Source: Batrachochytrium dendrobatidis JAM81
Taxonomy: Eukaryota; Chytridiomycota; Chytridiomycetes; Rhizophydiales
Direction of reading: 5' to 3'
Assembly (NCBI RefSeq): GCF_000203795.2
Contig: NW_006281099.1
Span: forward strand, 1,553,774-1,617,773
Length of the DNA: 64,000 bases
The notes beneath the pieces were generated by a model, which saw nothing but the letters and a program-made list of their open reading frames with translations, did no database searches and was not told where the DNA came from. Below, piece after piece: positions 36,507 through 48,675 of this stretch (position 1 is its first letter; each line of letters begins with the position of its first letter). Position numbers and translations under genes: made by a program.

Positions 36507-39279
36507 TTAATCTGTTCCATTAATACCATGATGGACATCCTTGCCAGTAAATGCTTCATCCTCTTTACCAAGTGTATCATTGCCATTGACAAAATCCGGT
36601 TTCTCACCAAGCTCTTCTTCGTATATCGAGTTTATGCGCATTTCATTGAGAAAATATCCAGAAGCTTTTGAAGAACCAGTACGACCAACAAGTTTTTTCT
36701 CTGCTCGACTTACTGTTTTATCAGTGACTCCTGCATCAAGTATGTCATAGTGAAGCTCCCATTTATCACCAGCATCATGTTTTACAAATGGTAGACCTTC
36801 AACGTTGATATCGTTGATTATAGACCGAGTTTTGATTTGAAATCTGACTGCTCGTGATGCGTCCCATTCCGATAATTCTGATTTGTCTGACGCAGATGAC
36901 ATGTCCGAGTTGCTTTTAGCAATATGGCGCTTAGCCGAGCCTTTAAGCGAACAGGCAGGCTGGATAACACACACGATTGACTAGTAGCATGTTAAAAGTA
37001 AACAAGTAAATAAAAATGTTGCAACTATACATGATTGTCAGCTTCATCAAAAATATCAATGTAATATTACCTGCTCTTTGGCTTCATCAAATATGATCTT
37101 TAGATCTCTTTTGGGAAATCGAGCAGTTGCAATATCCAATAGCCGATTAAACAGCTTGACCGAAAATGCAAAACTATCGTCTGCAAAAGTCGAGTTTCCA
37201 AACAGATCTTCATCCATCTGTTCAAGTGGAATATACTGAAACCCATATATACTGGCAGTATTGTGGTAACTGACAAAAATGCCATCCATTTTTCCAATAC
37301 GTACTTGTAAGCTAATCCAAAGTTTTGACATTACAAAAAAATATTAGTGATAGTTTGATACTATAATTGGCAATGAAAAACATACCTATACTTTAAAAAG
37401 GTAGATCTCAACATATCAAAGTATTCCCGTTCAAAAGACTCGTAAACTCCAGTGAGCTTTCGAATTTTATAACCAGTATGAGACTATTCCACATTTGAGA
37501 ATGATTAAATACAAAGCCTACTAGTACTATTTAAAATACTTGAATTAGCAAGGCAAGATCTTGAAAATAATAATGTACCTGATAATCATTACTATTAAAT
37601 CTAATCGCGGCAGTCGCGCGAGTTTTAATATCAAATGATTTGTTGGGCAGATCGGGATGCTGACAATCCAGTTGTGCACGCATTAAAAAGTTTTCCGCCT
37701 GTATTTACAAACAGTTTATAAATACACCAAATATAATCAATGGTGTTTCAGTAATTGCCTTGATACCAGTGCAGTAGTTTCAACTACATGGATTCATACA
37801 CTACGCTTACCAGAGAGTAAGAGTATGTGCTGGGTGACAAAGTAATGTCAGTCGATGCATTATCTGTTTTTAGAAGTCGCTTAAACGATTTTTTATCTTC
37901 GCACAACATTGCTTCAAGAACATGTCCCTAAACAAATATCATGAATTAGTTCTTGTAGAATATAGATTGCTACGCATACGACTTACAAGTTGCATCAGCA
38001 CATTTCGAGTTTCTTCACTAGGTTTATAATGATCTATTCCATATACACCGTCACTATATTTCAATACAATTCCTGTGGGTCCACAAGAAAATTTGGTGTG
38101 TAAAGCACTCTTGATTTACATGACAAAAAAGATTAGTGTCTTTACCATCAATTTAATTGCCTCAGATTTCATCAAAATAGCTTACTTTTTCAATAAAAGG
38201 AATACTAAGACGATCCAAGTTTACGGGACGCATTCCCGTGATACTCAAAATCAGCTTTGAAAGAACTGATGTTATTGAAGATGTAGATGCATAGTATTTG
38301 CGCTTATATTTGATGGCCATTTTTTTAAGAACCTGCATGGTTATTGTCATATTATCACACAGAGTTTTTGGATTCAAAGTCAGTTAAATAATGTAACAAG
38401 CTGCATGTTTTGAAAAATAATGATCAAGAAAATGTGATGATTTGAAGCGCACTTTATCCTTTGACGCAATAGTATACGGATTCAACTTGGAATAGTCGAA
38501 CGATTCAACGGCAGGTATTGTATTCAATGTTTTGTCAAAATTAAATACTCCTGTTCTTGGATCTTGCAAAAACACTGGCCCGGGACTAGATATGCACATT
38601 AAAAACAAAAAAGCCATTTCAGTTCATGAATAAATATAGTAGCATAAAAAGCAGATAGTATTCATTTCGATCTATTACGGCCATCTTACCTAAAAAGCAC
38701 TCGCTCGAGTCCGTGTTTAAGTCGAGGAGGAGATTTAGCACCAACATCCAACTCTAGAAACGACACATTTATACTAGAGATCAGTCAAAGTTATTATTTT
38801 CGATACAAATCAAGAGTTTATACTAAACTTGTAAGCTTAAAATCGGATGACTCAAGAGTTGCAGATTCGACAGTTGGATTTATTTTTGCTCTTCTTTTTA
38901 TAGCATTCTTACTTGGCAGTACTTCACCAGTATCGCCATATATCTCAGAAAGCAGGTTTTGAAGTGGAACATGAGCCCGTTTTGATTTCGATTTGGATGC
39001 TTTATTTGTCGGTTTGACATTTCCAGAAGTCTGACCATCAGTCCTGCTGGCATTCCGCAAATCTGTTGTTAGATCTGGAGCAATATCAGAGTTTGAAAGA
39101 AGTCTAATTGATACGCCATCTACTGGTGCTTCTAAAGCAATAGATTCTCCTGTTTCGATCAAATCCTGTTGCCATGAAGTGCTCAATAAACGATCGCTGC
39201 TGAAAATTGACAGGTTTTGCTTAATAGACAGTTTTGAGTAGATTGAGTTCCTGCTCAGTATAAATCTAGCACTGAACAT
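36507..39279 (-). CDS. PET127: PET127-like mitochondrial RNA-processing protein
   Basis: Pet127 is a mitochondrial membrane-associated factor in 5' processing and turnover of mitochondrial RNA, with a PD-(D/E)XK nuclease-like fold. About nine short exons. The start MFSARFILSRNSIYSKL is a strong mitochondrial presequence. Family blocks follow in order: LKHGLERVLFSPGPVFLQDPRTGVFNFD, then YASTSSITSVLSKL, then GPTGIVLKYSDGVYGID, then LMRAQLDCQHPDLPNKSFDIKTRATAAIRFN, then REYFDMLRSTFLKY and VRIGKMDGIFVSYHNTASIYGFQYI. The DC..D/FDIKTRA block carries the presumed catalytic D and K. The C-terminal exon (36974-36507) ends in an acidic tail. It diverges from a glomulin-like gene at its 5' end. Confidence 0.87.
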
Positions 39280-39436
39280 GATTCAACAATTCAAAATAAA
39301 CGATAGTAATGGATTTCTAAAATGTTTAAAACAAAGTTGCAGACTGACGGGCGATTTGGAAATAATTTTAAAAACGTTCAAATGGCAGCATTTGCAAACA
39401 GTTGAACGGACACGATCATCACGAACAGAGCTTCTA

Positions 39437-41993
39437 ATGGTTGACAAGCCAGTAAGTCGCAAGTCTGAAATGACCAAAGATATTCATCAGGAATTCATAC
39501 AGGTTTTAGAGTTCATCAATGCTCCGGATCTTGATCATGGAAATGCGTTAAATAATCCAGCTCTTCCAAAACTGCTTAATCTGCTAGCCTCTGCTTCGTT
39601 GCTCAAGATCGATTCAAAAACAACAATTCTATCCACTCTAGTCTTGCTCCAAAATGCCATCAGCACCAACGCAAACGTAAGCTGGAGTTTGCAGGATTTG
39701 TAGTCAAGATCGCTTTCATTTTAGAATAATCAAGACATGTGTTTGTTTAGGACTTTTATGGGGACAATGCTTGGGATATTGCAGCGAATCTGGCTGGGTT
39801 CATCAAGGATTGGCAGGTTGGTCGTACACAAGATTGTTCCACTACAGTAGTCGACGGTCTTGACAAAACACCATCTTTGATTTATGAAGATGGTGTTGTT
39901 GTTGTTGTGCAGTCTTTGTTGGAGTGTCTTGCGTCGATTGGACATCCTCGAGATATGTTTCTGTTTGCATGCGAGTTTCTTCATGTTCTTACCAGAGAAA
40001 AAGAATGTGTATTGTCTGCCAATGAGTCTGTATGCAGATTTATTCTATATTTTAAATTTATGCTTTCCGGTATGTAGTCTTGATCAACACGCATGTTTTA
40101 AAACTCGGTTTATCTTATTTTGGTATTGAATTCAATAGTTTTGGATCAAATTCAGATACCTCGAAAGGCATCGATGATTGTAGATGCTATCGCAATATAT
40201 CATGACAGTCTGGCTTTGATCCCACCACTTGAATCAAACAAAGAGTATGTTTTTTGGTCGTCATTTGAACCTGTTGAATTCTATCAGCCCAGTAAACCCA
40301 CTAACACCAATAGTTTGATTTCTGCACTGGATTTCAAAGTTTATTTGAAAAGACTGCTGCAACTTTTATTTTATATTTCAAGTCTCTTTCCAAATACGCT
40401 GATTACAAGGTAAATTCATACTAATCTTATTAAAGGTCGTATGATTAACCTTTGTAGCAACTCGTTTATTAGGAAATTGCTCCCCTGTTGATATCAGTAG
40501 CATCAGATATGGCAGAAACATTTTTTGCAAACCTTTCAATATCTTCATCCATCATGATTGATAATGCTCAGTTATTTTTGGTATGATGGCTTGCTTGTTA
40601 TCATACATTAATGGTTTTATAGATTAAATTTATGTTTATACAATGTAATATAATTAGCGAGAATGTCAATTTCTTGAAATACATATTACCGGCACCTTGA
40701 ATCACACACTCGGAAACGCAATTATCTTGTCACTCTATTTTCATCCACTGCTTATAGACGTGCATATGCCTTGGGTTCTAAGGCGTCCGTGGATTTTTAA
40801 TCATCATATAGATCACATTTGTTTACTATTAGAAAGGTTTGTTGCACAATTGATCAAGGTCGAAAACACGTTACTCATCTATCGCTGTACAACAAGCTAA
40901 CTTGATCTGTGTTGAAAACGATACAGAAAGCATCAAACACAAATACTACAGGGCTTATCGATTCTCGAGTTTGTGATAGTTGGACTGACTTGTGATTCTG
41001 TGACGTTGAGCATGTATGATGATGTTAATCCTCAAAACGGGTCTGTTTCTTGTCACCAACAAATTGTCAAGGTGATTGTGATTTTATTTCAAATATAGTT
41101 TTCAATTAATTGTTCTCTTGATCTTGCCAATGCTAAAATGTTTGAAATATATAGGCAATGATTGCTGCAATTGCTGGAGCGCCTAGCCAGCAGCTATCAC
41201 AGCGAGTTTTTGGTGTATTAAAGAATGTAATGGCTGCATATACAGACGAGGTTAAAAGCAGGATACTTTTATTGATGATCATGGATTCAGAAATGCCTTC
41301 GATGATTGTTGCAGGAATTACAATTTTAAAAGAATGCATTCATAAAGCCAAACAAAAAGGCTTGGATAAGAGGGTGAGCTCAAGTGTATGCGTTTACTAT
41401 ATTATTTTTCATCAGTTTAGATCTTGACAACTAAACCTTTTAATTTAATGATTTGCTGCTGGTATTGTGTAATTATATATCCTGACCTGACCCACATTCA
41501 AAAGACATCATGTTTTGCATCAGGTCAAATCACTGATACTTTTTTAGAAGTACTGCTTGATGGCAAGTCTATAGTCTACCGTAATCGTATCATACACCCA
41601 GACACTACCATTTTTGAAAACACCGATTTGTTTTTTGAGCGCTATGCAATTCTTATGCATGCACTGAACCTGTACTTGTATTTGCTGATACGCGAAAAAT
41701 CAGATACGAATCGTATGGGTGTATGGGATAGTGTCCATATCCAATCTGTATATCTCAAGCTGATTTCGCCAGCACAAAAGGTTGTAAATCAAGCAATCGC
41801 GGATTCCGAATTGGATATAAATAGGCAGCTTGAGGATATAGATAGTAAAGCCGATCAAGAGCCCAGAAACAATTGCAAGCCTTGTGGCACAAAAATCGAT
41901 CCTGTTATAATGGACAGACTGATGAGCATGCAACTTTTAGGAAATGTTCTTGATCGGATTAAAGAATGCATTGAAACTCAAATTCAAGACTGA
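39437..41993 (+). CDS. glomulin/ALF4/YBP2-like alpha-helical protein
   Basis: Exons include 39437-39676, 39751-40069, one from about 40138, and others through to 41993. The product is almost entirely alpha-helical and rich in Leu and Ile. It resembles the glomulin/ALF4 and fungal YBP1/YBP2 group in overall layout. Glomulin binds the RING of RBX1 and restrains cullin ligases, and YBP2 acts at kinetochores. The most family-like parts are VFGVLKNVMAAYTDEVKSRIL, then MPSMIVAGITILKECI, and the helix pair AILMHALNLYLYLL and LMSMQLLGNVLDRIKECI at the end. The identification is based on pattern, not on a sharp motif. An upstream in-frame ATG at 39278 overlaps the PET127 start codon; I prefer the ATG at 39437. 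Confidence 0.55.
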
Positions 41994-42179
41994 CGCATTT
42001 CACAAACTGGATACTTTAAAAAACAGTCTATTCATGCAGCCAATATCAAAACACGATGTTTGGGCAACTCTGATGCAGTATGAATTGATGAATACATGCC
42101 CACTATTCATTCGACTTTTTTATAATAAAACAAATGCAGTTCCCACAACCATATGCTTAAACTGGCTAATCTGATTAAA

Positions 42180-43729
42180 TTATGTGTATTTCACCAGTGC
42201 CGATTTGGATGCTTCATACATGCCCAAAAAAATACTTCCTCCAATAGTAATCCACATCACTCGCGGCCCAATCCCCGATAAAAACGTAGCGGCTCCTTCT
42301 TCTGTCCAGATTGATTTTGCAGTTAAAAAAATACCATCAGTTTTACCAGCCTATTTCCAATTTAAATACATGCATAGATGTAGCAGGAATGTTAGCGATT
42401 GAAATGTGCAAAACATACAGATCTGACAGCAAATCATGCTTTACCTTGGCACTCAACATAATTCGAGTTTTAACTACATCTAAAGGAGTTGTGACAGCAG
42501 CTGCGATTCCGCCTGAAACAGCTCCACAAACAGCTGCTTCTGGGGCCCACAACGCTCTATCCAACTTTATAGCCAACTGTTTCTTCATGTGTTCATAGAG
42601 TGGAAACTGGACACATGCAAACGGAATCTATTAAATCAATAAAATAGATCAAGTCAGATAAATTAGCGTACAAACGATTCAAGCTAAACAATAATACAAG
42701 GTAACATCTATCGACACACTTCTCTGAAAATGGTCATCATGTAGCCGCGATAGAACCCGCGGATTCCTTCAGAGCTAAAAATATCTTTTGCTGCATGGGG
42801 TATAGATGTATATATTTTTGCCTGCATGCGCTGCTTGATAATCTCAGTAGGAACACGCACTACACATGCCGCCTAAATCATGGTTAAAATGTACTTGAGT
42901 AAAGGTTGTGGTAATAAAGTAGCAACAAAAAGCAACCGGTCAATAGATTTTTAAAAAGCTGATGAATAAAAACTCACAATCTCTCCAGCAGATGCAGATG
43001 CCATGTGTACTAATGGCTGATGAGATGGATCCGAGTATCGTGACGAAAGCCTTGATTTAAAAAACTCGTATGTGACAAAGAACGTAGCAGCTAAATAATA
43101 TTAATAGCCATCACATTAGATAAAAGAGTGAAAAATATGTTGGTCAGATCTAGTTGTTTGAACATATACTGATTTCAAATCTGAATATACTTTGACTAAT
43201 GGGAGTATACTGAAAGTTGTGAAGCAGCAAATATCTAGCAAAACAAAGTTGAAGTGCAATTGATCATACCAGCAGGGGCAGATCCCATTACTGCCGATGA
43301 CAATCCAGCATAGATATTGGAGAATCCTCCAGATGCTTTGAATCCAGCTTTTGATTGCTAAAAATCAGTTACCGACATAGATGGGCAAAAACACCGTGTT
43401 AACGAATCAAGATGGAATTCAACGATAATACAGATTTCATTTTCCATGCCAAATTGACAAGTGTAGTGTGCATCAATATAATGCGATTGATTAAAGTTAC
43501 CAATCTAGTCTTGATTGTGTCCAAAGGAAACAACACAGTATCGACCGTGGTTCCTGCTACTGCACCGGCCTATGATATACTTTTAAAATGAGATCAAATT
43601 GATGATGTATCTAGCTCTGCGCCAAAAACAATCAAGCAGAGCAAGCAATCTGTTGAAAATAGTAGGTTGTACCAAAAGGGCCTGAATGGATGTAGGTCTG
43701 GATGGTGCATTGTTTGAAAGGGTCGCCAT
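42180..43729 (-). CDS. PET8: mitochondrial S-adenosylmethionine carrier (PET8/SLC25A26)
   Basis: This inner-membrane carrier exchanges S-adenosylmethionine for S-adenosylhomocysteine. It has three carrier repeats: [24 protein letters not shown], then the second with [16 protein letters not shown], then [21 protein letters not shown]. Between them lie [26 protein letters not shown] and [25 protein letters not shown]. The R-E-I-P-F..VQFP block and the RVPTE motif are typical of the SAM carrier subfamily. Exon 1 (43729-43673) supplies 19 residues and joins in phase to the first repeat at 43570. About seven exons. It diverges from the eIF3i gene with about 200 bp between start codons. Confidence 0.92.
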
Positions 43730-43930
43730 TTAAAACTTGTAATCAGCAGTAAAATCTGGAATTCACTTGCAGATTCAACCAGATTGCGTGTTTGGCAACT
43801 GCTGAACGAAAGTCGAGCATCGGAGAATTCAGTATTGACCAATAGTATCGATTCACGTGATATTTTGTGACTTGCAACAACACTCTGATTTCCAATAGAA
43901 ACCAATTTGCTCCAGCCAATCCATCATAAT

Positions 43931-45731
43931 ATGGTATGTACTCGACCATGGATTATCCGATAGTGTGCTGTATTTTCGACTGAAACTCCACAGCTGGGAT
44001 CAACATCAGACGCTTTGGCTTGGAAATATACTGGAACAATTTATTTTGTAGTTCAAATGATCTGGACTACAGTCTGGTGTTTGCAGATTGGCATGATCAG
44101 CAGCATACAATGGTCAATGTTGGATTGTCACGGATTCTAATGCTGTTTTCTACTGTTCAATTAGAGACCGATTTTATTGCAAGGTCACACTCGTTCGCTT
44201 ACCAAAGTCAAGTATAATAGCGATGGTGACTTGCTGTTTACTGCCTCCAAAGACAAGGCTGCTAATGTCTGGTACTCCCACAATGGAGAGCGTCTTGGCT
44301 CATTCGAAGGTCACAGTGGTTCTATTTGGGATTTAGATGTCAGCTGTACGTTGATTTGGTTTTTCATGTAAAACTGTTTTGGACTCGTTTAACTCACTAG
44401 CATTTTTCATTGGATTTTCATTGGATTCATCATTGTATGTTCAATCGATTTTTGGATATGCAACATCAAACCGTTTTCAAAACTATGTTGCATCTGTGTA
44501 AACTGGATAAACCAACTGAAATTTGAACCAATCAGTCGACAGTAAACGCTTGCTTACTGCATCCGCTGATGGCTCGTGCATTTTGTGGAACGTTTCAAAT
44601 GGAAAGATTCTTTATCAATGGAGTACAGTGCATCAGAACGCTATCCGTGCTGTAGCATTTGCAGAGGGTGATAAAAAAGCTTTCTATGTTACAGATGCCA
44701 CACTTGGTCAGAAATGCACCATCCACATTTTCAAGATCCATGAAGATATTTCCAAACGTACGTAATGCATTGACTGCCAAATTGCGAAATATGTTTTCTT
44801 GGATGGCCTTGATGTAGATGTGTTTGTTTTTCATCAAGCCTGACACCGATTGCAATTTAATACAGAAACTGGAGAATTCACCAGAGAGATTATCATCAAA
44901 GGACAGCGTGCTACCGTTGCGCTTTGGGGAAAACTCAACAAGACTATTATTACAGGCCACGACAAGGGATTGGTTTCTTTATGGGATGCAGAAACTGGTG
45001 AGCTTATCAACTCTGTACAGGCTCACACTGGCCCCATTCAAGATTTACAATTTGGCCCAGAAAAAGAGTATTTTATTACTGCATCCAAGGACAACTCTGC
45101 TCAAATCATCGACGCAACAACTTTGGAGGTATTGAAACGGTTCGAGGTTGAACGTCCTGTTAACTCGGCTGCCATTTCTCCTATTCGTCAGCAGGTAAAC
45201 TATTTAAAAGTCTACTGTCAGATCTTTTCATTATTTTGATCCATTTTCTGTGCTTTAATTTTACTGTAAACAGATTATGCTTGGTGGTGGACAAGACGCC
45301 ATGAATGTAACTACAACCTCTGCCAGACAAGGCAAGTTTGAGGTCCGATTTTTCCATTTGGTGTTCAGGGAAGAGATTGGTCGTGTTAGAGGACATTTTG
45401 GACCCATCAATACTCTTGCATTCCATCCTGACGGGAAAAGGTAGGTTTAAAACACTATGTTGATTGCTTGATGTCAAGAACTTTAATGTTTATTTGAAAT
45501 TGTCATTTGCTCGTGTAGTTTTTCAAGTGGTGGTGAAGACGGATATGTGCGTGTTCACTTTTTCGATAACGATTACTTTACATTCAAGTACGTATGGCTG
45601 TATTTACTGTAATCTGACTTTGATTTACATTTGCAAATAGTTACTTTTGAGTTTACTTGTTCTGACGTTGCCCTTTTGTACTATATAGGTTTCCCGGGGA
45701 GGAGGAAGCAGACATTACTGAAATAAATTGA
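43931..45731 (+). CDS. TIF34: translation initiation factor eIF3 subunit I (TIF34)
   Basis: This WD40 propeller subunit belongs to the eIF3 complex. The body starts [21 protein letters not shown] at 44165 directly after an AG acceptor. The family begins MRPILLQGH or similar, so the methionine must come from an upstream exon. ATG followed at once by a strong donor (ATG/GTATGT) sits at 43931-43936, giving a first coding exon of just the start codon. WD repeats include [57 protein letters not shown] and [15 protein letters not shown]. The block [11 protein letters not shown] and the segment [16 protein letters not shown] are typical of eIF3i. The end is [13 protein letters not shown]. Confidence 0.93.
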
Positions 45732-45808
45732 AAAATTGCAATCGATTCATTTTTGCAAAAAATGGTGTATTTCAAGATTAATTTGACTGTTTCTATAAAG
45801 TATCTGCC

Positions 45809-48350
45809 CTATGCTTTTTTTCGAAGCACTTTCATGAGATGCTCTGGACCTTTAAGAATGTGTTGTTGCAGTACTGCATCAAAGTGGTTTCCTTTCAACT
45901 CCAGCTATTCAGTATAGTCATAGTTAGTGCCATGATTGGCAATGTGAGTTTTTGAATTGTCCAATATAATCCTAGACATGCGTATAAATATAAACCAAAT
46001 AGTGAATTTCAAGACTCACAGTAACTCCTTCAAGCAGATATAATTCAGGGGGGAGATCAACCAATTGGTTTTCGCTGATATCCAGTTTCAGCAAGGATGA
46101 TAGCTCGCCAATCTCTGGTGGTAACCGCGATAAAGCATTGAATCGTATTTCAAGTGTTTGCAGAGATTTCAGCAATCTAAATTAATAGTGTTGTGTTAAT
46201 GAACATAATGGAATAGCAAATTTTTTGGCTCTTGTATAACCTGTCCTATTTCATGTGTTCATCGCTATGCAAGAAACTTACGCAATTTCTGTTGTTAATG
46301 ACTCGATTTTGTTGTTGTTTAAACATAGCTTAACTAATTGTGTAAGCTTTCCAATCTGTTTTGGAAGTCCAACCAGCATATTGTAGCTGAAATCCAAGTC
46401 AATCAGACTGTATAACTGACAGATTTCCTCTGGGATAATTTCAAACGAGTTATTTCTGCACGATCGCAAGCGAAGCAGCAGGTTGGCAAAACAAATCGAG
46501 TGGTTTAAATTGAAGGTATAGGATGGTCAGTAAAAATGAACCATAAATTATATAATGAATGCATATGCATACCCAAGCTGCAAATGGGTAATAGACTTCC
46601 AGTCAGTAATAGTATATGGAATCGCAAAAGAAGACAGTTGGTTTTTTCTCAAGTCTAAACGTGTCAGATTTCGAAGTTGTCCAATATCATCTGCCAAAAT
46701 GCGAATAGAGCAGTTTTGACTTTCAAGAGTTTTTAGACCAGTGAGTTTGCCAATTGTGTCTAAAATTATGGCATGATCACATAAAGTGGGATTCATTTGA
46801 TTAGAATCAGCAACATCAGTTACAATTGACAAGAAGTTGCAAATCGATTGATATTTACCTGGTATTTCAGTAATGTTTGCGTTTTGGCGTACAACAAAAT
46901 CAGTCATGTTTGCCCATGTTGCCATGGCTGATGGATATGTGCTTAGTTTCAAATTGCCCAAGTTCACCTTTTTAAGCATAGTAAGATTCGACATGGTAGA
47001 AGGAATATTTGCCAAAAATCTATTATCTTGGATATAAAACTCTTCCAAACTAAGCAAATTTCCAACTAATTCAACCATCATAGTATATCGTTATTGAGGC
47101 TGAATAAAACCTACGCCAAAGGGAAAATTGTGCCAGATTTGAATACACTCGAATACGTTTACCACTTACGTTCATCTGGCAACATAGTTATTTGATTTGA
47201 CGCTAAATTTAAATATACCAGGCTGGTCAAAGTACCAATCTCAGCACTCACATTGACAAGCAGATTGTTTGACACATTTAGATTCTAAAAACACACAATC
47301 CATATATTTTTAATTTGGTTAGTCAATCTTATATCAACAAGTTTTCCCAGATTGACTGGATAAAGCATAAATAAGACAAGACACCTTGAGTAAAGATAGC
47401 ATTCCAAATTGATTGTCAATCTCAGTGATACGATTGAATGACAAGTTTAGCTTTTCCAGACCACTCAGTTTGAGCACTCCGGCAGGAATAGCCTAAAATC
47501 ACCAGTTGTGATAAATTTTAATAATACTATAGATTTTTTTAAAAAGTTTGATTATAGTCTTAAACTGATCATTGCATTACTGTGAGCATATTATGATGAA
47601 GTTCCAAAGTTTTCAAACGAGATAAATCTGCCACCTCGATAGGTAATTCTCTGTATATAAGCAAACAATTAAATCAGTAATGATTGATTCAACAGCTTTT
47701 TAGAATTTTAAACTTGAATCGTTGAACATTCCGTTCAAGGTGTTTTGTATCAATGCTTACTCAATTTGATTATGACTGATATCCAATCGCTGTAGATTCT
47801 TCAGCATGCCAATTTTTGGAGTCAGTGGGGATATAAATAGCTTATTGTGGCCTTGAAATATAACCAACAGTTTAGTTTATAAATATTTTGAATACAGCAA
47901 CATGTCCCATAATGTTACATGATGAGATCTCGTTTAGACTGTATAAATACAACTTACTGGCATTGATAATAGTGATGGAAGGCGGAAGATTGTGTGGAAA
48001 GTTGTTGATATTGTTTCCTGATATATCCAGTATTTGTAGCTTACTGAGTAGCACTATATTAGATATATGGCAATATGAAAATCATAGTCAATACATATAT
48101 AACCTATTCCCAGCTCCTCATCATGTGCTCCAATATATTGCAGCCCCCTTTACACATTGATTTATTGTAGCATTTTTATACAAATAAACGCACCAATATC
48201 TGATGGAATATCCACTAGTTGATTTTTGTGAGCACTGAGTTTCACCAAGTCAGGGTGAATTTTTAACATGGCTGGCTTGATTTCTAGCAGCTGCTGATTG
48301 GATATATTTAGCTCTGACAGATTATCTACTTTACTTGAGCAGCAGCCCAT
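45809..48350 (-). CDS. leucine-rich-repeat protein with N-terminal lipidation signal (LRRC40-like)
   Basis: The N-terminus MGCCSSKVDNLSEL fits N-myristoylation at Gly2 with palmitoylation at the cysteines, so membrane attachment is expected. At least a dozen LRR units follow over some twelve short exons. Examples are KLSAHKNQLVDIPSDIG, LDISGNNINNFPHNLP, LDFSYNMLVGLPKQIG, LCLNNNKIESL and IRFNALSRLPPEIGELSSLLKLDISENQLVDLPPEL. The last exon (about 45893-45809) reads LELKGNHFDAVLQQHILKGP and ends KVLRKKA, like the C-terminal cap of LRRC40. One repeat (about 46800-47080) is more irregular. Its function is not known from sequence; a Ras- or polarity-type scaffold is possible. Confidence 0.8.
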
Positions 48351-48675
48351 TTCAATAACTGTTTGGTTGAGTTGTTATGCCAGAAAGAGTTTAAAGTATA
48401 TATTGCGAGCAGGATAAACGCGAAAACAGCTCATTTCGCGCAAGGATGATTTCATTTGTAGTAAGCTTGGTGTATTTGAAAATGGAATCGTCCTTTACAA
48501 ACATACTGTTCTCATTCAAGCCTAATCCAACAGTAGTTTGTCTGATAAATAAGAGTTGACTGACGTTTGCATGATCATATCCAGCTGAACGTAAAGTCCG
48601 GCAAAGTCTTTAATTTGCTGACTCAAATATGGAGTCTTGGAATTAGTAAGCTACACTATGACTGAAAAAGGTATT
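48351..48675. other. intergenic region between LRR gene start and mannosyltransferase end
   Basis: About 325 bp upstream of the LRR gene, which reads leftward. I see no open frame, repeat or RNA gene; it is the likely promoter of the LRR gene. Confidence 0.4.
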
